64,000 nt of DNA from Embleya scabrispora DSM 41855 (lineage in GTDB: Bacteria > Actinomycetota > Actinomycetes > Streptomycetales > Streptomycetaceae): positions 397-64,396 of the forward strand of contig NZ_KB889680.1 in the NCBI RefSeq assembly GCF_000372745.1, in the 5' to 3' direction. Each line of letters begins with the position of its first letter. Positions within the stretch are counted from its first letter, which is position 1. The notes below the pieces were generated by a model, which worked only from the letters and a program-made list of their open reading frames with translations, had not been told where the DNA came from and did not search any database. Below are positions 56,646-64,000 of the stretch, one piece after another. The position numbers and the translations under genes were made by a program.

Positions 56646-56852
56646 ATGGAGGAGCAGGCGGACGACCGCGTCTACAACGTCGTGGTGAACGACGAGGACC
56701 AATATTCCATCTGGTTCGCCGATCGTGCGTTGCCGGACGGGTGGCGCGCGGAGGGTACCGGCGGCAGCAGGCAGGAATGCCTCGACCACATCGAACGGGT
56801 GTGGACCGACATGCGACCGCGCAGCGTCCGCGAGCGCCTGGCCGTGGACTGA
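56646..56852 (+). CDS. MbtH-family protein
   Basis: A 68-aa activator that binds adenylation domains of NRPSs and makes them soluble and active. The family signature is present as VVNDEDQYSIWFADRALPDG, W, then GSRQECLDHIERVWTDMRP. The usual Pro after SxW is Phe here (SIWF). AAAGGAG lies eight bases before the ATG. Its stop overlaps the next gene start by one base (TGATG), so it is made together with the A domain it most likely serves. Confidence 0.93.
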   Translation: MEEQADDRVYNVVVNDEDQYSIWFADRALPDGWRAEGTGGSRQECLDHIERVWTDMRPRSVRERLAVD

Positions 56853-59578
56853 TGGGCGAGAGCCCCGCCGACCCGCCGCCGCACGGGGACCGGACCGCGG
56901 ACGACGCTGCGACGGCCCTGCTCGACCTGCCCATGGAGGCGGCCCGGGGCAACGGGCCCGTGCTGCGCACCCGGACGCACGTGGTCGCCATCCCCGACGA
57001 CGGGCGGAGCCGGCGACCGACGCCGGCCGCCGTGCTCGCCGCCTATGTCGCCGTCCTGCAGCGGTACACCGGCGCGCGCGCCCTCGTGCTCGCCGTGGAC
57101 CCGGCGGCGCGGCGGGACGATGTCGGGACGCCGGACGCCGCGGACGAGTCGGACCGCACCGGCACCGGCGGGGTCGTCCATCCCGCCGCCCGCCGGATCC
57201 GGGTGACCTGTGCTCCGCGTGACACCGGCGCCCGACTGGTCGCCGAGGCGGACCGGCGGCTGCGGGAGGCCGGCGGGATCCCCGGATCCGAGCGGCCCGC
57301 GCGGCACTCCGCGGGCTTTCGGGTACGACGGGCGCAGGCCGGTCGCGCCGGGCCGTCCCGGGGAGCCGACGCGGACTCCGGCGCGTTCGGGCCCACTGGG
57401 ACGGGCGCCGCACGCTCCGGCCGACCCGGGCCCGTGCGGACGAGCGACGCCGACGCCGGCGGACCCGGGGCCACCGGAACGAGCGACGCGGATCCCGGCC
57501 GACCCGGGCCCGCGCGGACGAGCGACACGGACCCCGCCCGACCCGGCCCCGCGCGAGGCGCCGCCGAACTGACGCTCACCCTCGTCCGGAACCCGGATCG
57601 CGACGCCGCACACCTGGAGATCACCCACGACGCCGACCTGATCGACGCCGACACCGCCGAACGATTCGGCCGGCACGTACTGCGCATGCTCGACGGCATC
57701 TCCCGCCGCCCCCACACCCCCGTCGCCGACCTGGATCTGCTCGGCCCGGACGATCACGCGCTGCTGCGGGCCTGGGGGGCCACGCCGGACATCCCCGACG
57801 CGCCGCGCCCGCTCGGGCGGCTGCTCGCCGACCGGGCGGCGGCCACGCCCGACGCGGTCGCCCTCGCCTACCGGGACGAGGAGCTGACGTACGGCGAACT
57901 CGACGCGCGCGCGGACGCGTTGGCCCACCGCCTCCTGGCGAGCGGGACCACGATGGGCGCGGTGGTCGGCCTGTGCATGCCCCGCTGCCCCGAACTGGTC
58001 GTGGCGATGCTCGCCGTGCACCGCGCCGGCGCCGCCGCGCTGATGCTCGATCCCAAGGCGCCCGACGCATACCTGGGCCGCTTCGTCGAGCAGGCCGGGG
58101 CGCGGCTCGTGGTCACCACGAACCGGTTCGAGCGCACGCTGCCCCCGGAGGCGCAGGACGTGCCGGTGCTCGCGCCGGCCGGCCGCGTCCCCGGCCCGGC
58201 CGCCCCCGAACGGCCGCTCCCGGAGCCGGGAACGGACGATCCGGCCTTCCTGGTGCAGACCTCCGGGTCCACCGGCACACCCAAGCTGGTCGTGGTCACC
58301 CATCGCGGCGTGGCGCACGCGGCCATGGCGCAGATCCGGGCCCACGGGGTGAGCGCGGGGGAGCGCGGCGGCTGGACGTTTCCGCCGCAGACCAACGTGT
58401 CGGTGAGCGTCGTGGTGTGGGCCCACCTGATCGCCGGCGCGCCCTTGCACATCGCGGCCGACGAGGACCTGTCCACACCGGAACACCTGCGCGACTGGCT
58501 GCTGTCCCGGGGAATCACCCAGGTGTTCGTGGTGGCCCCACTCGCGGAGGCGCTGCTCGGGATCGCCTGGCCCGCTCGCACCCCACTGCGCACCCTGCTC
58601 ACCGGGAGTGACCGGGTGCGCCGCTGGGCCCCGGCGGAACTGCCGTTCGAGGTGGGCAACTGGTACGGCGCCAACGAGGTGAACATCGTCACCTCGCCGC
58701 TGATCCCCCGGGAGCGGCCGATCACCTCGCACACCGCGACCGCGCGCGACCGCACCCTGCCACCGCCGATCGGGCGCCCGTGGCCCGGCGCCCGACTGTA
58801 CGTCCTGGATCGCGACCTGCGGCTCGTCCCGCCCGGCGTGGTCGGCGAACTGGCGGTCTCCGGGCCCGAGCAGGCGCGCGGATACCTGACCGCCCGACAG
58901 ACGGCCGAGCGCTTCGTGCCGGACCCGTTCGCCGACGCGCCCGGCGGTCGGCTCTACCTCACCGGCGACTTGGTCCGCTTCCGCGCGAACGGAGTCCTCG
59001 AACACCGGGGACGGGCGGACCACCAGCTCAAGATCGCGGGCATGCGGGTCGAGGTGGGCGAGGTCGAACAGGCCCTCCTGGCCGCCGAGGGTGTGCGCGC
59101 GGCGGCGGTCGCGGCGCCGGAGGACCCCCGGGGCGTCCGGCGCCTCGTCGCCTACGTGGTGGCATCGGACGGCCTGGACACCCACGCCCTGCGCGGCGAA
59201 CTCGCCCGGGCGTTGCCGGACCACATGGTGCCGCAACTCTTCCTGCGGCTGGCCGCGTTGCCGCTCAACTCCGGCGACAAGATCGACCGCAACGCCCTGC
59301 CGACGCCCGACTGGGGGCCCGCGACCGATGCGCGCCCGGACGCGGGCGAGGAGCGCACGGCGGTGGAGGAGGCTCTGGTGCGGGTGTGGGAGGAGATCCT
59401 GTACCGCGAACACCTGGGCGTGCACGACGACTTCTTCCTGCTCGGCGGCGAGTCGTTGAGCGCCGGGCGCGCGGTACGGCTGATCACCGAGCGGCTCGGC
59501 GTGGTGCTCAAGGTCCGCGCGCTGATGCTCAATCCGACACCGGCCGAACTGGCCCGCGAACTCGCCCACCCGGCCTGA
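56852..59578 (+). CDS. NRPS protein (half C)-A-T with unusual adenylation code
   Basis: A 908-aa synthetase. Residues 1-310 resemble only the C-terminal lobe of a C domain (PAAVLAAYVAVLQRYTGARA, then DADLIDADTAERFGRHVLRM); the lobe with HHxxxDG is absent, and a 65-residue repeat (171-235) interrupts it. The A domain (about 320-830) has FLVQTSGSTGTPKLVVVTH, NWYGANEVNIV, LYLTGDLVRF, DHQLKIAGMRVEVGE and GDKIDRNALP. By eye its code is V-S-V-V-L-T-W-I-V-K, lacking the Asp that binds the alpha-amino group. T domain with Ser868 (GGESLS). MbtH is encoded directly before it. Confidence 0.85.
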   Translation: MGESPADPPPHGDRTADDAATALLDLPMEAARGNGPVLRTRTHVVAIPDDGRSRRPTPAAVLAAYVAVLQRYTGARALVLAVDPAARRDDVGTPDAADESDRTGTGGVVHPAARRIRVTCAPRDTGARLVAEADRRLREAGGIPGSERPARHSAGFRVRRAQAGRAGPSRGADADSGAFGPTGTGAARSGRPGPVRTSDADAGGPGATGTSDADPGRPGPARTSDTDPARPGPARGAAELTLTLVRNPDRDAAHLEITHDADLIDADTAERFGRHVLRMLDGISRRPHTPVADLDLLGPDDHALLRAWGATPDIPDAPRPLGRLLADRAAATPDAVALAYRDEELTYGELDARADALAHRLLASGTTMGAVVGLCMPRCPELVVAMLAVHRAGAAALMLDPKAPDAYLGRFVEQAGARLVVTTNRFERTLPPEAQDVPVLAPAGRVPGPAAPERPLPEPGTDDPAFLVQTSGSTGTPKLVVVTHRGVAHAAMAQIRAHGVSAGERGGWTFPPQTNVSVSVVVWAHLIAGAPLHIAADEDLSTPEHLRDWLLSRGITQVFVVAPLAEALLGIAWPARTPLRTLLTGSDRVRRWAPAELPFEVGNWYGANEVNIVTSPLIPRERPITSHTATARDRTLPPPIGRPWPGARLYVLDRDLRLVPPGVVGELAVSGPEQARGYLTARQTAERFVPDPFADAPGGRLYLTGDLVRFRANGVLEHRGRADHQLKIAGMRVEVGEVEQALLAAEGVRAAAVAAPEDPRGVRRLVAYVVASDGLDTHALRGELARALPDHMVPQLFLRLAALPLNSGDKIDRNALPTPDWGPATDARPDAGEERTAVEEALVRVWEEILYREHLGVHDDFFLLGGESLSAGRAVRLITERLGVVLKVRALMLNPTPAELARELAHPA
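57362..57556 (+). repeat. 39-bp (13-residue) tandem repeat, five units, inside the NRPS
   Basis: Residues 171-235 of the 908-aa protein are five 13-residue units: GADADSGAFGPTG, TGAARSGRPGPVR, TSDADAGGPGATG, TSDADPGRPGPAR and TSDTDPARPGPAR. At the DNA level the last three are closest (ACGAGCGACGC...). It is an in-frame minisatellite that lengthens a linker. Confidence 0.88.
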
Positions 59579-59640
59579 CCGGTCCCCGGGCGCCTCGGCT
59601 CGGGGCGGCCGGCGACGGGACCCGCGACAGCGGGACGCGA

Positions 59641-59691
59641 GACGAGGGGCGCTGCCCGACCGGCGTCTCCGGTCGTGCGCCGCCCCTCGTC
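59641..59691. terminator. Double hairpin between convergent NRPS and thioesterase genes
   Basis: GACGAGGGGCG (59641-59651) pairs with CGCCCCTCGTC (59681-59691). Inside it CGACCGG (59657-59663) pairs with CCGGTCG (59669-59675). All pairs are perfect. The two genes end at 59578 and 59710, so it can stop transcription from both sides. Confidence 0.85.
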
Positions 59692-59709
59692 CGAGTCGGA
59701 TTCGGCCGG

Positions 59710-60483
59710 TCAGTCGGTCGCCCCGGCGCGGGCGAGATCGCGCGCCACGACCTCCACGAGAGCCTTGGGGCAGCGCAGGAAATCCAGGTGCCTGCCCGCC
59801 AGCGCCACCACGCGCACGTCCGCGCACTCCGCCCAGCCCGGCGCCACCGTCTCCGGCGGCACCACATCGTCCTGGGACCACGAGATCACCGTCACCGGGC
59901 TGGGCAGCCGGCGGGTGACGTCGTAGCGGTAGGGCCGTTGCAGCACCAGGTCCTCGCGCAGGACCCGGGCGCCCAGTTCGGCCATCTCGTCCGGTGGTTC
60001 GCCCTGGCCGGTCTGGCGATACCGCTGCCGTACCTCCGCCGCGAGGTCGGCGGTGTCCAGGTCGACGAAGTTCAGCGCGCCGTACAGTCCCAGATGCGGC
60101 GCACCCCAACTCGACGCGAACAGCCGCTCGGGCAGCGGCAGTCCCCGGTCCTCCAGGGTCAGGATCGTCTCCAGCGCGAACGGCACCGCGCCGCAATGCC
60201 CGATGAAGGCGAACGGCCGGTCGAGCAGCGGCGCGAGCTGCGCGACGAGGTCCGCGGCGAAGCCCGCGTGATCGGCCGGCGCGCTCTCGCGAAAGCGATT
60301 CTCCCGGCCGGGCGGCTGGAGCGCGCACACGGCGATGCCGTCGGGCAGCGTCTGCGGCCACTGCCGGTACGAGGAGGCGCCCACTCCCGCGTACGGGAAG
60401 CAGAACAACAGTGATCCGCTGTCGTCCGGCGGCTTTCGAAGCAACCATTTCCCGGTCTGTACAGGTGTATTCACCCCGGACAC
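59710..60483 (-). CDS. Type II thioesterase with Cys in place of the nucleophilic Ser
   Basis: A 257-aa alpha/beta hydrolase of the NRPS/PKS type II thioesterase family, which clears mis-loaded carrier domains. Features are LFCFPYAGVGASSYRQWPQT, LQPPGRENRFRE, the elbow FIGHCGAVPFALE, ASSWGAPHLG, and the C-terminal Asp/His in SQDDVVPPE and AGRHLDFL. The elbow is normally GHSMGA; here it is GHCGA, with Cys97 at the nucleophile position and one residue fewer. A Cys nucleophile changes reactivity and favours acyl transfer or lactone/lactam chemistry. The start GTG at 60483 is not strongly supported. Confidence 0.85.
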   Translation of the reverse strand: MSGVNTPVQTGKWLLRKPPDDSGSLLFCFPYAGVGASSYRQWPQTLPDGIAVCALQPPGRENRFRESAPADHAGFAADLVAQLAPLLDRPFAFIGHCGAVPFALETILTLEDRGLPLPERLFASSWGAPHLGLYGALNFVDLDTADLAAEVRQRYRQTGQGEPPDEMAELGARVLREDLVLQRPYRYDVTRRLPSPVTVISWSQDDVVPPETVAPGWAECADVRVVALAGRHLDFLRCPKALVEVVARDLARAGATD

Positions 60484-60680
60484 GGTAGTCGCGGAAGCAC
60501 CGGTCGAAAAGGCGTCGGCGGTTTATCGAAAGACTTCGGAAAGAAGTTCGTGAACGCGTCCCGGTGATTCCTTTCGCGGTCGAGAAAGAATCATTGCCGA
60601 GGGCCGGGAGCCGATATACGTTCCGGACTGTGCGTGCGCCGCACCGAGTGCGCCTGGACGCAGGACGGGAGAACTCCGCG
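60484..60680. promoter_or_regulatory. Divergent promoter region thioesterase / P450
   Basis: A 197-bp region, AT-richer than its surroundings (GGTTTATCGAAAGACTTCGG and AAAGAATCATTGCC). It must drive the thioesterase leftward and the P450-NRPS pair rightward. I cannot place -35/-10 elements with certainty. The 18-bp repeat found at 56405 is not present here. Confidence 0.45.
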
Positions 60681-61976
60681 ATGCTCATGACCGGCCCCGG
60701 GATCGACGAGCGAGTGCCGCTCGACTCGATCGATCTCTACGATCCACGCCGATTCCAGACCCATCCGCAACACGTCGCCCTGGCGACGCTGCGCGAGGTG
60801 GCGCCCGTATGGGCCCAGCACACCCCCGACGGTGCCCGCTTCTGGTCCGTCACGCGCTACGACGACGTCGTGCGCGTCCTCAAGGACGCGCGCCGGTACA
60901 GCTCCGAACACGGCACGATCCTCGACGTCACCGGCGGGGACAGCGCCGGGGGCAAGACCATCAACCTGATGGACCGTCCGCGGCACACGGCGGTGCGCAC
61001 ACCCGCGTTCCACACCATGACCACGAACATCCTCGCCCAGCGCACGGAGAACATCCGCGCGCACGTGTTACGGATCATCGAGCCGCTGACGGCGGGTGGC
61101 GAGCACGACTTCGCCCGGTCGATGTTCGATCTGCCGATGGCCGCCGTCGGCGAGATCCTGGGCATCCCCCGCCGGTACTGGGCCGACATCCCGCGCTGGA
61201 CCATGGCGGGAGTCGCCCCCGACGACCCGGAGTTCGCCAAGGGACAGACCGCCCAGACGCTGCGCGAGGCGCACCACGACCTGTTCGCCATGTTCAGCGA
61301 GCTGATCGCCGACCGCCGCCGCGAACCCCGAGACGACCTGGTCTCGCGGCTCACGCGGGTGGAGCTCGACGGCGCGCCGATGGAAGACAGCCTGGTCCTG
61401 CTCAACTGCTACAGCTTCGTCATGGGCGCCACCACCACGACACCGCACACCGCCACGCACATGCTGCTGGCGCTGCTGGAGCGCCCCGAGGTCTGGCGCC
61501 GCGTCCAGGAGAATCCCGAGCTGGCGGCGGCGGCCGTACAGGAGTCGCTGCGCTGGTCCACCCCGACCAACCACCTGATGCGCCGGACCCGCACCGAGGT
61601 GGAGATCGCCGGCACCAGGATCGGCGCGGGGGAACTGGTGGTGGCCTGGGTGGCCTCCGCGAACCGCGACGATCGGGTGTTCACCGACCCGTTCTCGTTC
61701 CTGATCGACCGCACGCCCAACCCGCACATCGCCTTCGGCATCGGCCCGCACTACTGCGTCGGCGGGCCGGCCGCCAGGGTGGCGCTCACCGTGCTGCTGG
61801 AGGAACTGGTCACCCGATTCGACCGGTTCGAACTCGCCGGGGAGCCGACCCATCTGCGCTCGAACTTCATCAACGGTCTCACCCGGCTGCCGATCACGGC
61901 CCACCCGCGCACCGGTGCGGCCAAGGCGGCGAGGGCGGCGAGGGCGGCGAGGGCCAAGGAGGTGACCCGGTCGTGA
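60681..61976 (+). CDS. Cytochrome P450
   Basis: A 431-aa bacterial P450. The haem-binding loop is FGIGPHYCVGGPAAR with Cys359, the ExxR motif is ESLRWSTPTNHLMRR, and the I-helix is FVMGATTTTPHTATHM, where the usual acid before Thr is replaced by Thr. NLMDRPRHTAVRTPAFHTM is the conserved C-helix region. The ATG at 60681 has GGGAGA nine bases upstream. In NRPS clusters such enzymes often hydroxylate the beta-carbon of a carrier-bound amino acid; that is inference. Leu130 is encoded by TTA (61068-61070), a bldA signal. The stop overlaps the next NRPS start. The tail AARAARAARAKE comes from a 9-bp repeat. Confidence 0.92.
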   Translation: MLMTGPGIDERVPLDSIDLYDPRRFQTHPQHVALATLREVAPVWAQHTPDGARFWSVTRYDDVVRVLKDARRYSSEHGTILDVTGGDSAGGKTINLMDRPRHTAVRTPAFHTMTTNILAQRTENIRAHVLRIIEPLTAGGEHDFARSMFDLPMAAVGEILGIPRRYWADIPRWTMAGVAPDDPEFAKGQTAQTLREAHHDLFAMFSELIADRRREPRDDLVSRLTRVELDGAPMEDSLVLLNCYSFVMGATTTTPHTATHMLLALLERPEVWRRVQENPELAAAAVQESLRWSTPTNHLMRRTRTEVEIAGTRIGAGELVVAWVASANRDDRVFTDPFSFLIDRTPNPHIAFGIGPHYCVGGPAARVALTVLLEELVTRFDRFELAGEPTHLRSNFINGLTRLPITAHPRTGAAKAARAARAARAKEVTRS

Positions 61977-64000
61977 CGGCCACCCCGACCGAAGCGCTCC
62001 CGGCGACACCGGTACAGGAACAGATGTGGCTGGTCGACGAGATGGACCGCGACGCGGCCGTGTACAACGAACATCTGGTCTTCGAACTGGTCGGGCCGCT
62101 GTCCGTGCCCGCCCTCGAAGCCGGATTCGACCTGCTGGTCGAGCGGCACACGGCGCTGCGCACGATCCTGCCCGTGGACAAGGGTCGGCTGCGCCAATCC
62201 GTGGTGGCCCCGTGGTCGGTGCGACTGGACCCGCCGCTCGACTTCACCGGTCGCCGCGAGGACGCGTTGCACTGGGCCCGCACACTGGTGGAGGAGCCGT
62301 ACAGCACGACGGTGACCCCGCCGGTGCGATTCGGCCTGGCCCGGCTCGGCCCACGTGAGCACCTGCTCGTGCTCGGCTTCCACCACGAGGTCATGGACGC
62401 CGGCGCCGCCGCGCACCTGCTCGACGAACTCGCCGTGGCCTACACCGCCCACCGAGCCGGTCGCCGGGCGGAGCCGGCGCCGGTGACCGCCGACTACCGC
62501 GACTTCACCCGGTGGCACTGCGAACTCCTGGAAACCGGCGCACTGGACGCCGAACGGAGCGCATGGGTGGCCGAGTTGGCCGACGCCCCGCACGTGTTGC
62601 GGATGCCGGAGGACGCGCCGAGGCCGGCGACCAAGCGCAACCGCGGTGCCCTGGCGATCCATCCCTTCCCGGCCGGCACGGTGCCCCGGCTGCGCCGGTT
62701 CGCCGCCGGCCATCGGGTCACCCCGTTCCACGCGCTGCTCGCGGCGTTCACGACCGTGCTGCACCGACACACGCGTGCCGAGGACATGGTGCTCGGGATC
62801 TGCGGGGACGGCCGACCGGAGCAGTACCCCGACGTGGTCGGCCCGCTGTCCTGCATGATCCCGGTGCGCATGCGGGCACCGGGCGATCTGCCGTTCGCCG
62901 AACTGCTGGCCGCCGCTCGTGACGCCACGCTCACCGCGTACGACCGGCAGTTCATCCCCTTCCGACAGGTCGTGCGGGAGAGCCTGGTCAGCCGGGACCC
63001 CGGCCACTCGCCGCTGGTCCAGGTGGTCTTCAACGCGCCACCGCTGCACTTTCGCCCGGACACCTTCCCGGACCTGACCATGAGCGTCGTACATGTGCCG
63101 CGCGGGCGTTGCCGTTTCGATCTGCTGTTCAACCTCGAATGGCACGGCGACGACATCGTCGCCACCGTCGAGTACGACACCGCGATCTTCGCGGCGGCCA
63201 CCGTCAAGCGGCTCGTCGACCACTTCGCGGCAGCCGTGGAGTCCGCGATTGCCGACCCCTACGCAACCCTGGACGCCCTCGAACTCGGGCCTCCGGCAGT
63301 CGACTTCGCGGCCCCGAGACGCGCGGCGGACGACGACGACATCCGCCACACCCTCCAGACGCCCGGTGGACCGGTCCTCCTGGGTTCGGATCCGGCCCGG
63401 CCGAGCGACGACCGAGGTGAGGTGTCGGCCGTACCCGGCCTCGCCGAGGTCAGGGAGCCCACCGGGGCGCTCGCGCCCTGCGGCCTGGAAGGTGTGCTGC
63501 ACATCGACGGGACCCCGGTGCCCGACCCGCCGGCCGGCGGCGCGCTGCGGGTACGCCGGGTCGAGGACGGCCGCCTGTTGTGGCGGATCGTGGGCCCGTC
63601 CCGGGACGAGGAACCGACGGAGGGCCGGCGACCCCACCCCGCCGGGGCGAGCCGGCGGCGCGCCCCGGCCGTGGAGCGGCGGGTCGTCGAACTGTGCCGT
63701 GAACTCCTGGAGGACGACTCGATCACCGGCGCGGACGACTTCTTCGCGGTGGGCGGCCACTCGATGATCGCCTCGCGACTGGCGCAGACCCTCTCCGACG
63801 AGTTCGGGGCGCACATCCCGCTGCTCTTCGTCTTCGAGAACCCCGAACTGCACGAGTTCGCCGCCGCGATCGCCGCCCGCCACCCGGCGGTGGCCGACGC
63901 GCTCGCCGAGCTGGAGACGCTCACCGACGACGAGATCGGGGCACTCGCCGGGTCCGAACAGCCCGACGAACCCGCGCCGGACGACCCGCCCGTGCCGAGC
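61973..64000 (+). CDS. NRPS protein C-(A remnant)-T, cut by the window end
   Basis: The GTG at 61973 overlaps the P450 stop (GTGA); the frame is open to the last base, 676 codons. The C domain (1-430) starts ALPATPVQEQMWLVDEMDRD and has an intact catalytic motif, His137-His138 and Asp142 (FHHEVMDAGAAA, with Ala for the final Gly). Between residues of about 440 and 560, where an A domain of 500 residues would be expected, there are only about 120 residues. Part of this (LAPCGLEGVLHIDG, then LRVRRVEDGRLLWRI) resembles the end of an A domain. A carrier domain follows with Ser597 (DDFFAVGGHSMIASRLAQTL). The carrier is presumably loaded in trans. Confidence 0.83.
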   Translation, partial: MTATPTEALPATPVQEQMWLVDEMDRDAAVYNEHLVFELVGPLSVPALEAGFDLLVERHTALRTILPVDKGRLRQSVVAPWSVRLDPPLDFTGRREDALHWARTLVEEPYSTTVTPPVRFGLARLGPREHLLVLGFHHEVMDAGAAAHLLDELAVAYTAHRAGRRAEPAPVTADYRDFTRWHCELLETGALDAERSAWVAELADAPHVLRMPEDAPRPATKRNRGALAIHPFPAGTVPRLRRFAAGHRVTPFHALLAAFTTVLHRHTRAEDMVLGICGDGRPEQYPDVVGPLSCMIPVRMRAPGDLPFAELLAAARDATLTAYDRQFIPFRQVVRESLVSRDPGHSPLVQVVFNAPPLHFRPDTFPDLTMSVVHVPRGRCRFDLLFNLEWHGDDIVATVEYDTAIFAAATVKRLVDHFAAAVESAIADPYATLDALELGPPAVDFAAPRRAADDDDIRHTLQTPGGPVLLGSDPARPSDDRGEVSAVPGLAEVREPTGALAPCGLEGVLHIDGTPVPDPPAGGALRVRRVEDGRLLWRIVGPSRDEEPTEGRRPHPAGASRRRAPAVERRVVELCRELLEDDSITGADDFFAVGGHSMIASRLAQTLSDEFGAHIPLLFVFENPELHEFAAAIAARHPAVADALAELETLTDDEIGALAGSEQPDEPAPDDPPVPS

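Noticed and set aside
56672-60688. 1338-aa minus-strand open frame opposite the 908-aa NRPS
   Set aside because: Shadow frame with Gly/Arg/Val-rich composition; the + strand NRPS and the thioesterase explain the DNA.

Overview
This window comes from a high-GC actinobacterium, most likely Streptomyces or a close relative in the Streptomycetaceae. The evidence is the strong GC third-position bias, near absence of TTA codons, frequent GTG starts, and typical genes: an snpA/snpR-type protease and regulator pair, an SCO5918-family small protein, monomeric isocitrate dehydrogenase, a SigE-family sigma factor and a BMP-type nucleoside importer. The left 45 kb reads as ordinary or mildly accessory chromosome. 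The right 19 kb is a nonribosomal peptide synthetase (NRPS) gene cluster that runs off the window end.

Layout. 1-9.5 kb: the start of a secreted M4 peptidase, an XRE regulator, an SCO5918-family protein, a divergent HxlR regulator/MFS exporter pair with dyad operators, a HhH-GPD DNA-repair protein, a response-regulator remnant, a serine hydrolase, a DUF5984-like protein and an AbiEii-type nucleotidyltransferase. 9.5-12.5 kb: an acyl-CoA synthetase divergent from a GAF-LuxR regulator, with a perfect dyad between them.

12.7-25.4 kb is a methylthioadenosine (MTA)/nucleoside salvage region. mtnD-mtnC overlap on the + strand. A long minus-strand operon runs from a BMP lipoprotein through an ABC ATPase, two permeases, a nucleoside phosphorylase and an MTA/SAH-type deaminase, then into a molybdopterin oxidase and a flavin reductase. 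mtnA is divergent from this operon and mtnB converges on mtnA. Together these could take MTA or its nucleoside analogues to the ketomethylthiobutyrate precursor of methionine. The operon is joined by ATGA/GTGA overlaps. The deaminase-oxidase junction has been expanded into a 21-bp tandem array in which most units repeat the stop/start overlap.

25.5-45 kb: the snpR-like LysR and snpA-like protease, a PIN/NYN-like protein, a zinc-ribbon hypothetical protein, an HTH-membrane-trefoil protein, thpR, monomeric icd, an FAD amine oxidase, an S9 peptidase, a glycerophosphodiesterase, a saccharopine-dehydrogenase-like reductase, an M1 peptidase, a HAD remnant, a DUF4240-like protein, and a SigE-family sigma factor with its membrane-anchored neighbour.

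45.4-64 kb is the NRPS cluster. A stand-alone winged-helix regulator carries TTA as codon 6. The minus-strand operon is threonine-aldolase-like enzyme, free C domain, C-(degenerate A)-T, C-A-T with a Ser-like code, and a terminal C-like protein. The + strand carries MbtH, (half C)-A-T, P450 and C-(A remnant)-T; a type II thioesterase with a Cys nucleophile lies between on the minus strand. Only two of the C domains keep HHxxxD, and only two adenylation domains look functional for four visible carrier domains. Loading in trans and non-catalytic C domains are therefore likely. TTA codons in the regulator, the threonine-aldolase-like gene and the P450 suggest bldA control of the cluster. I cannot name the product.
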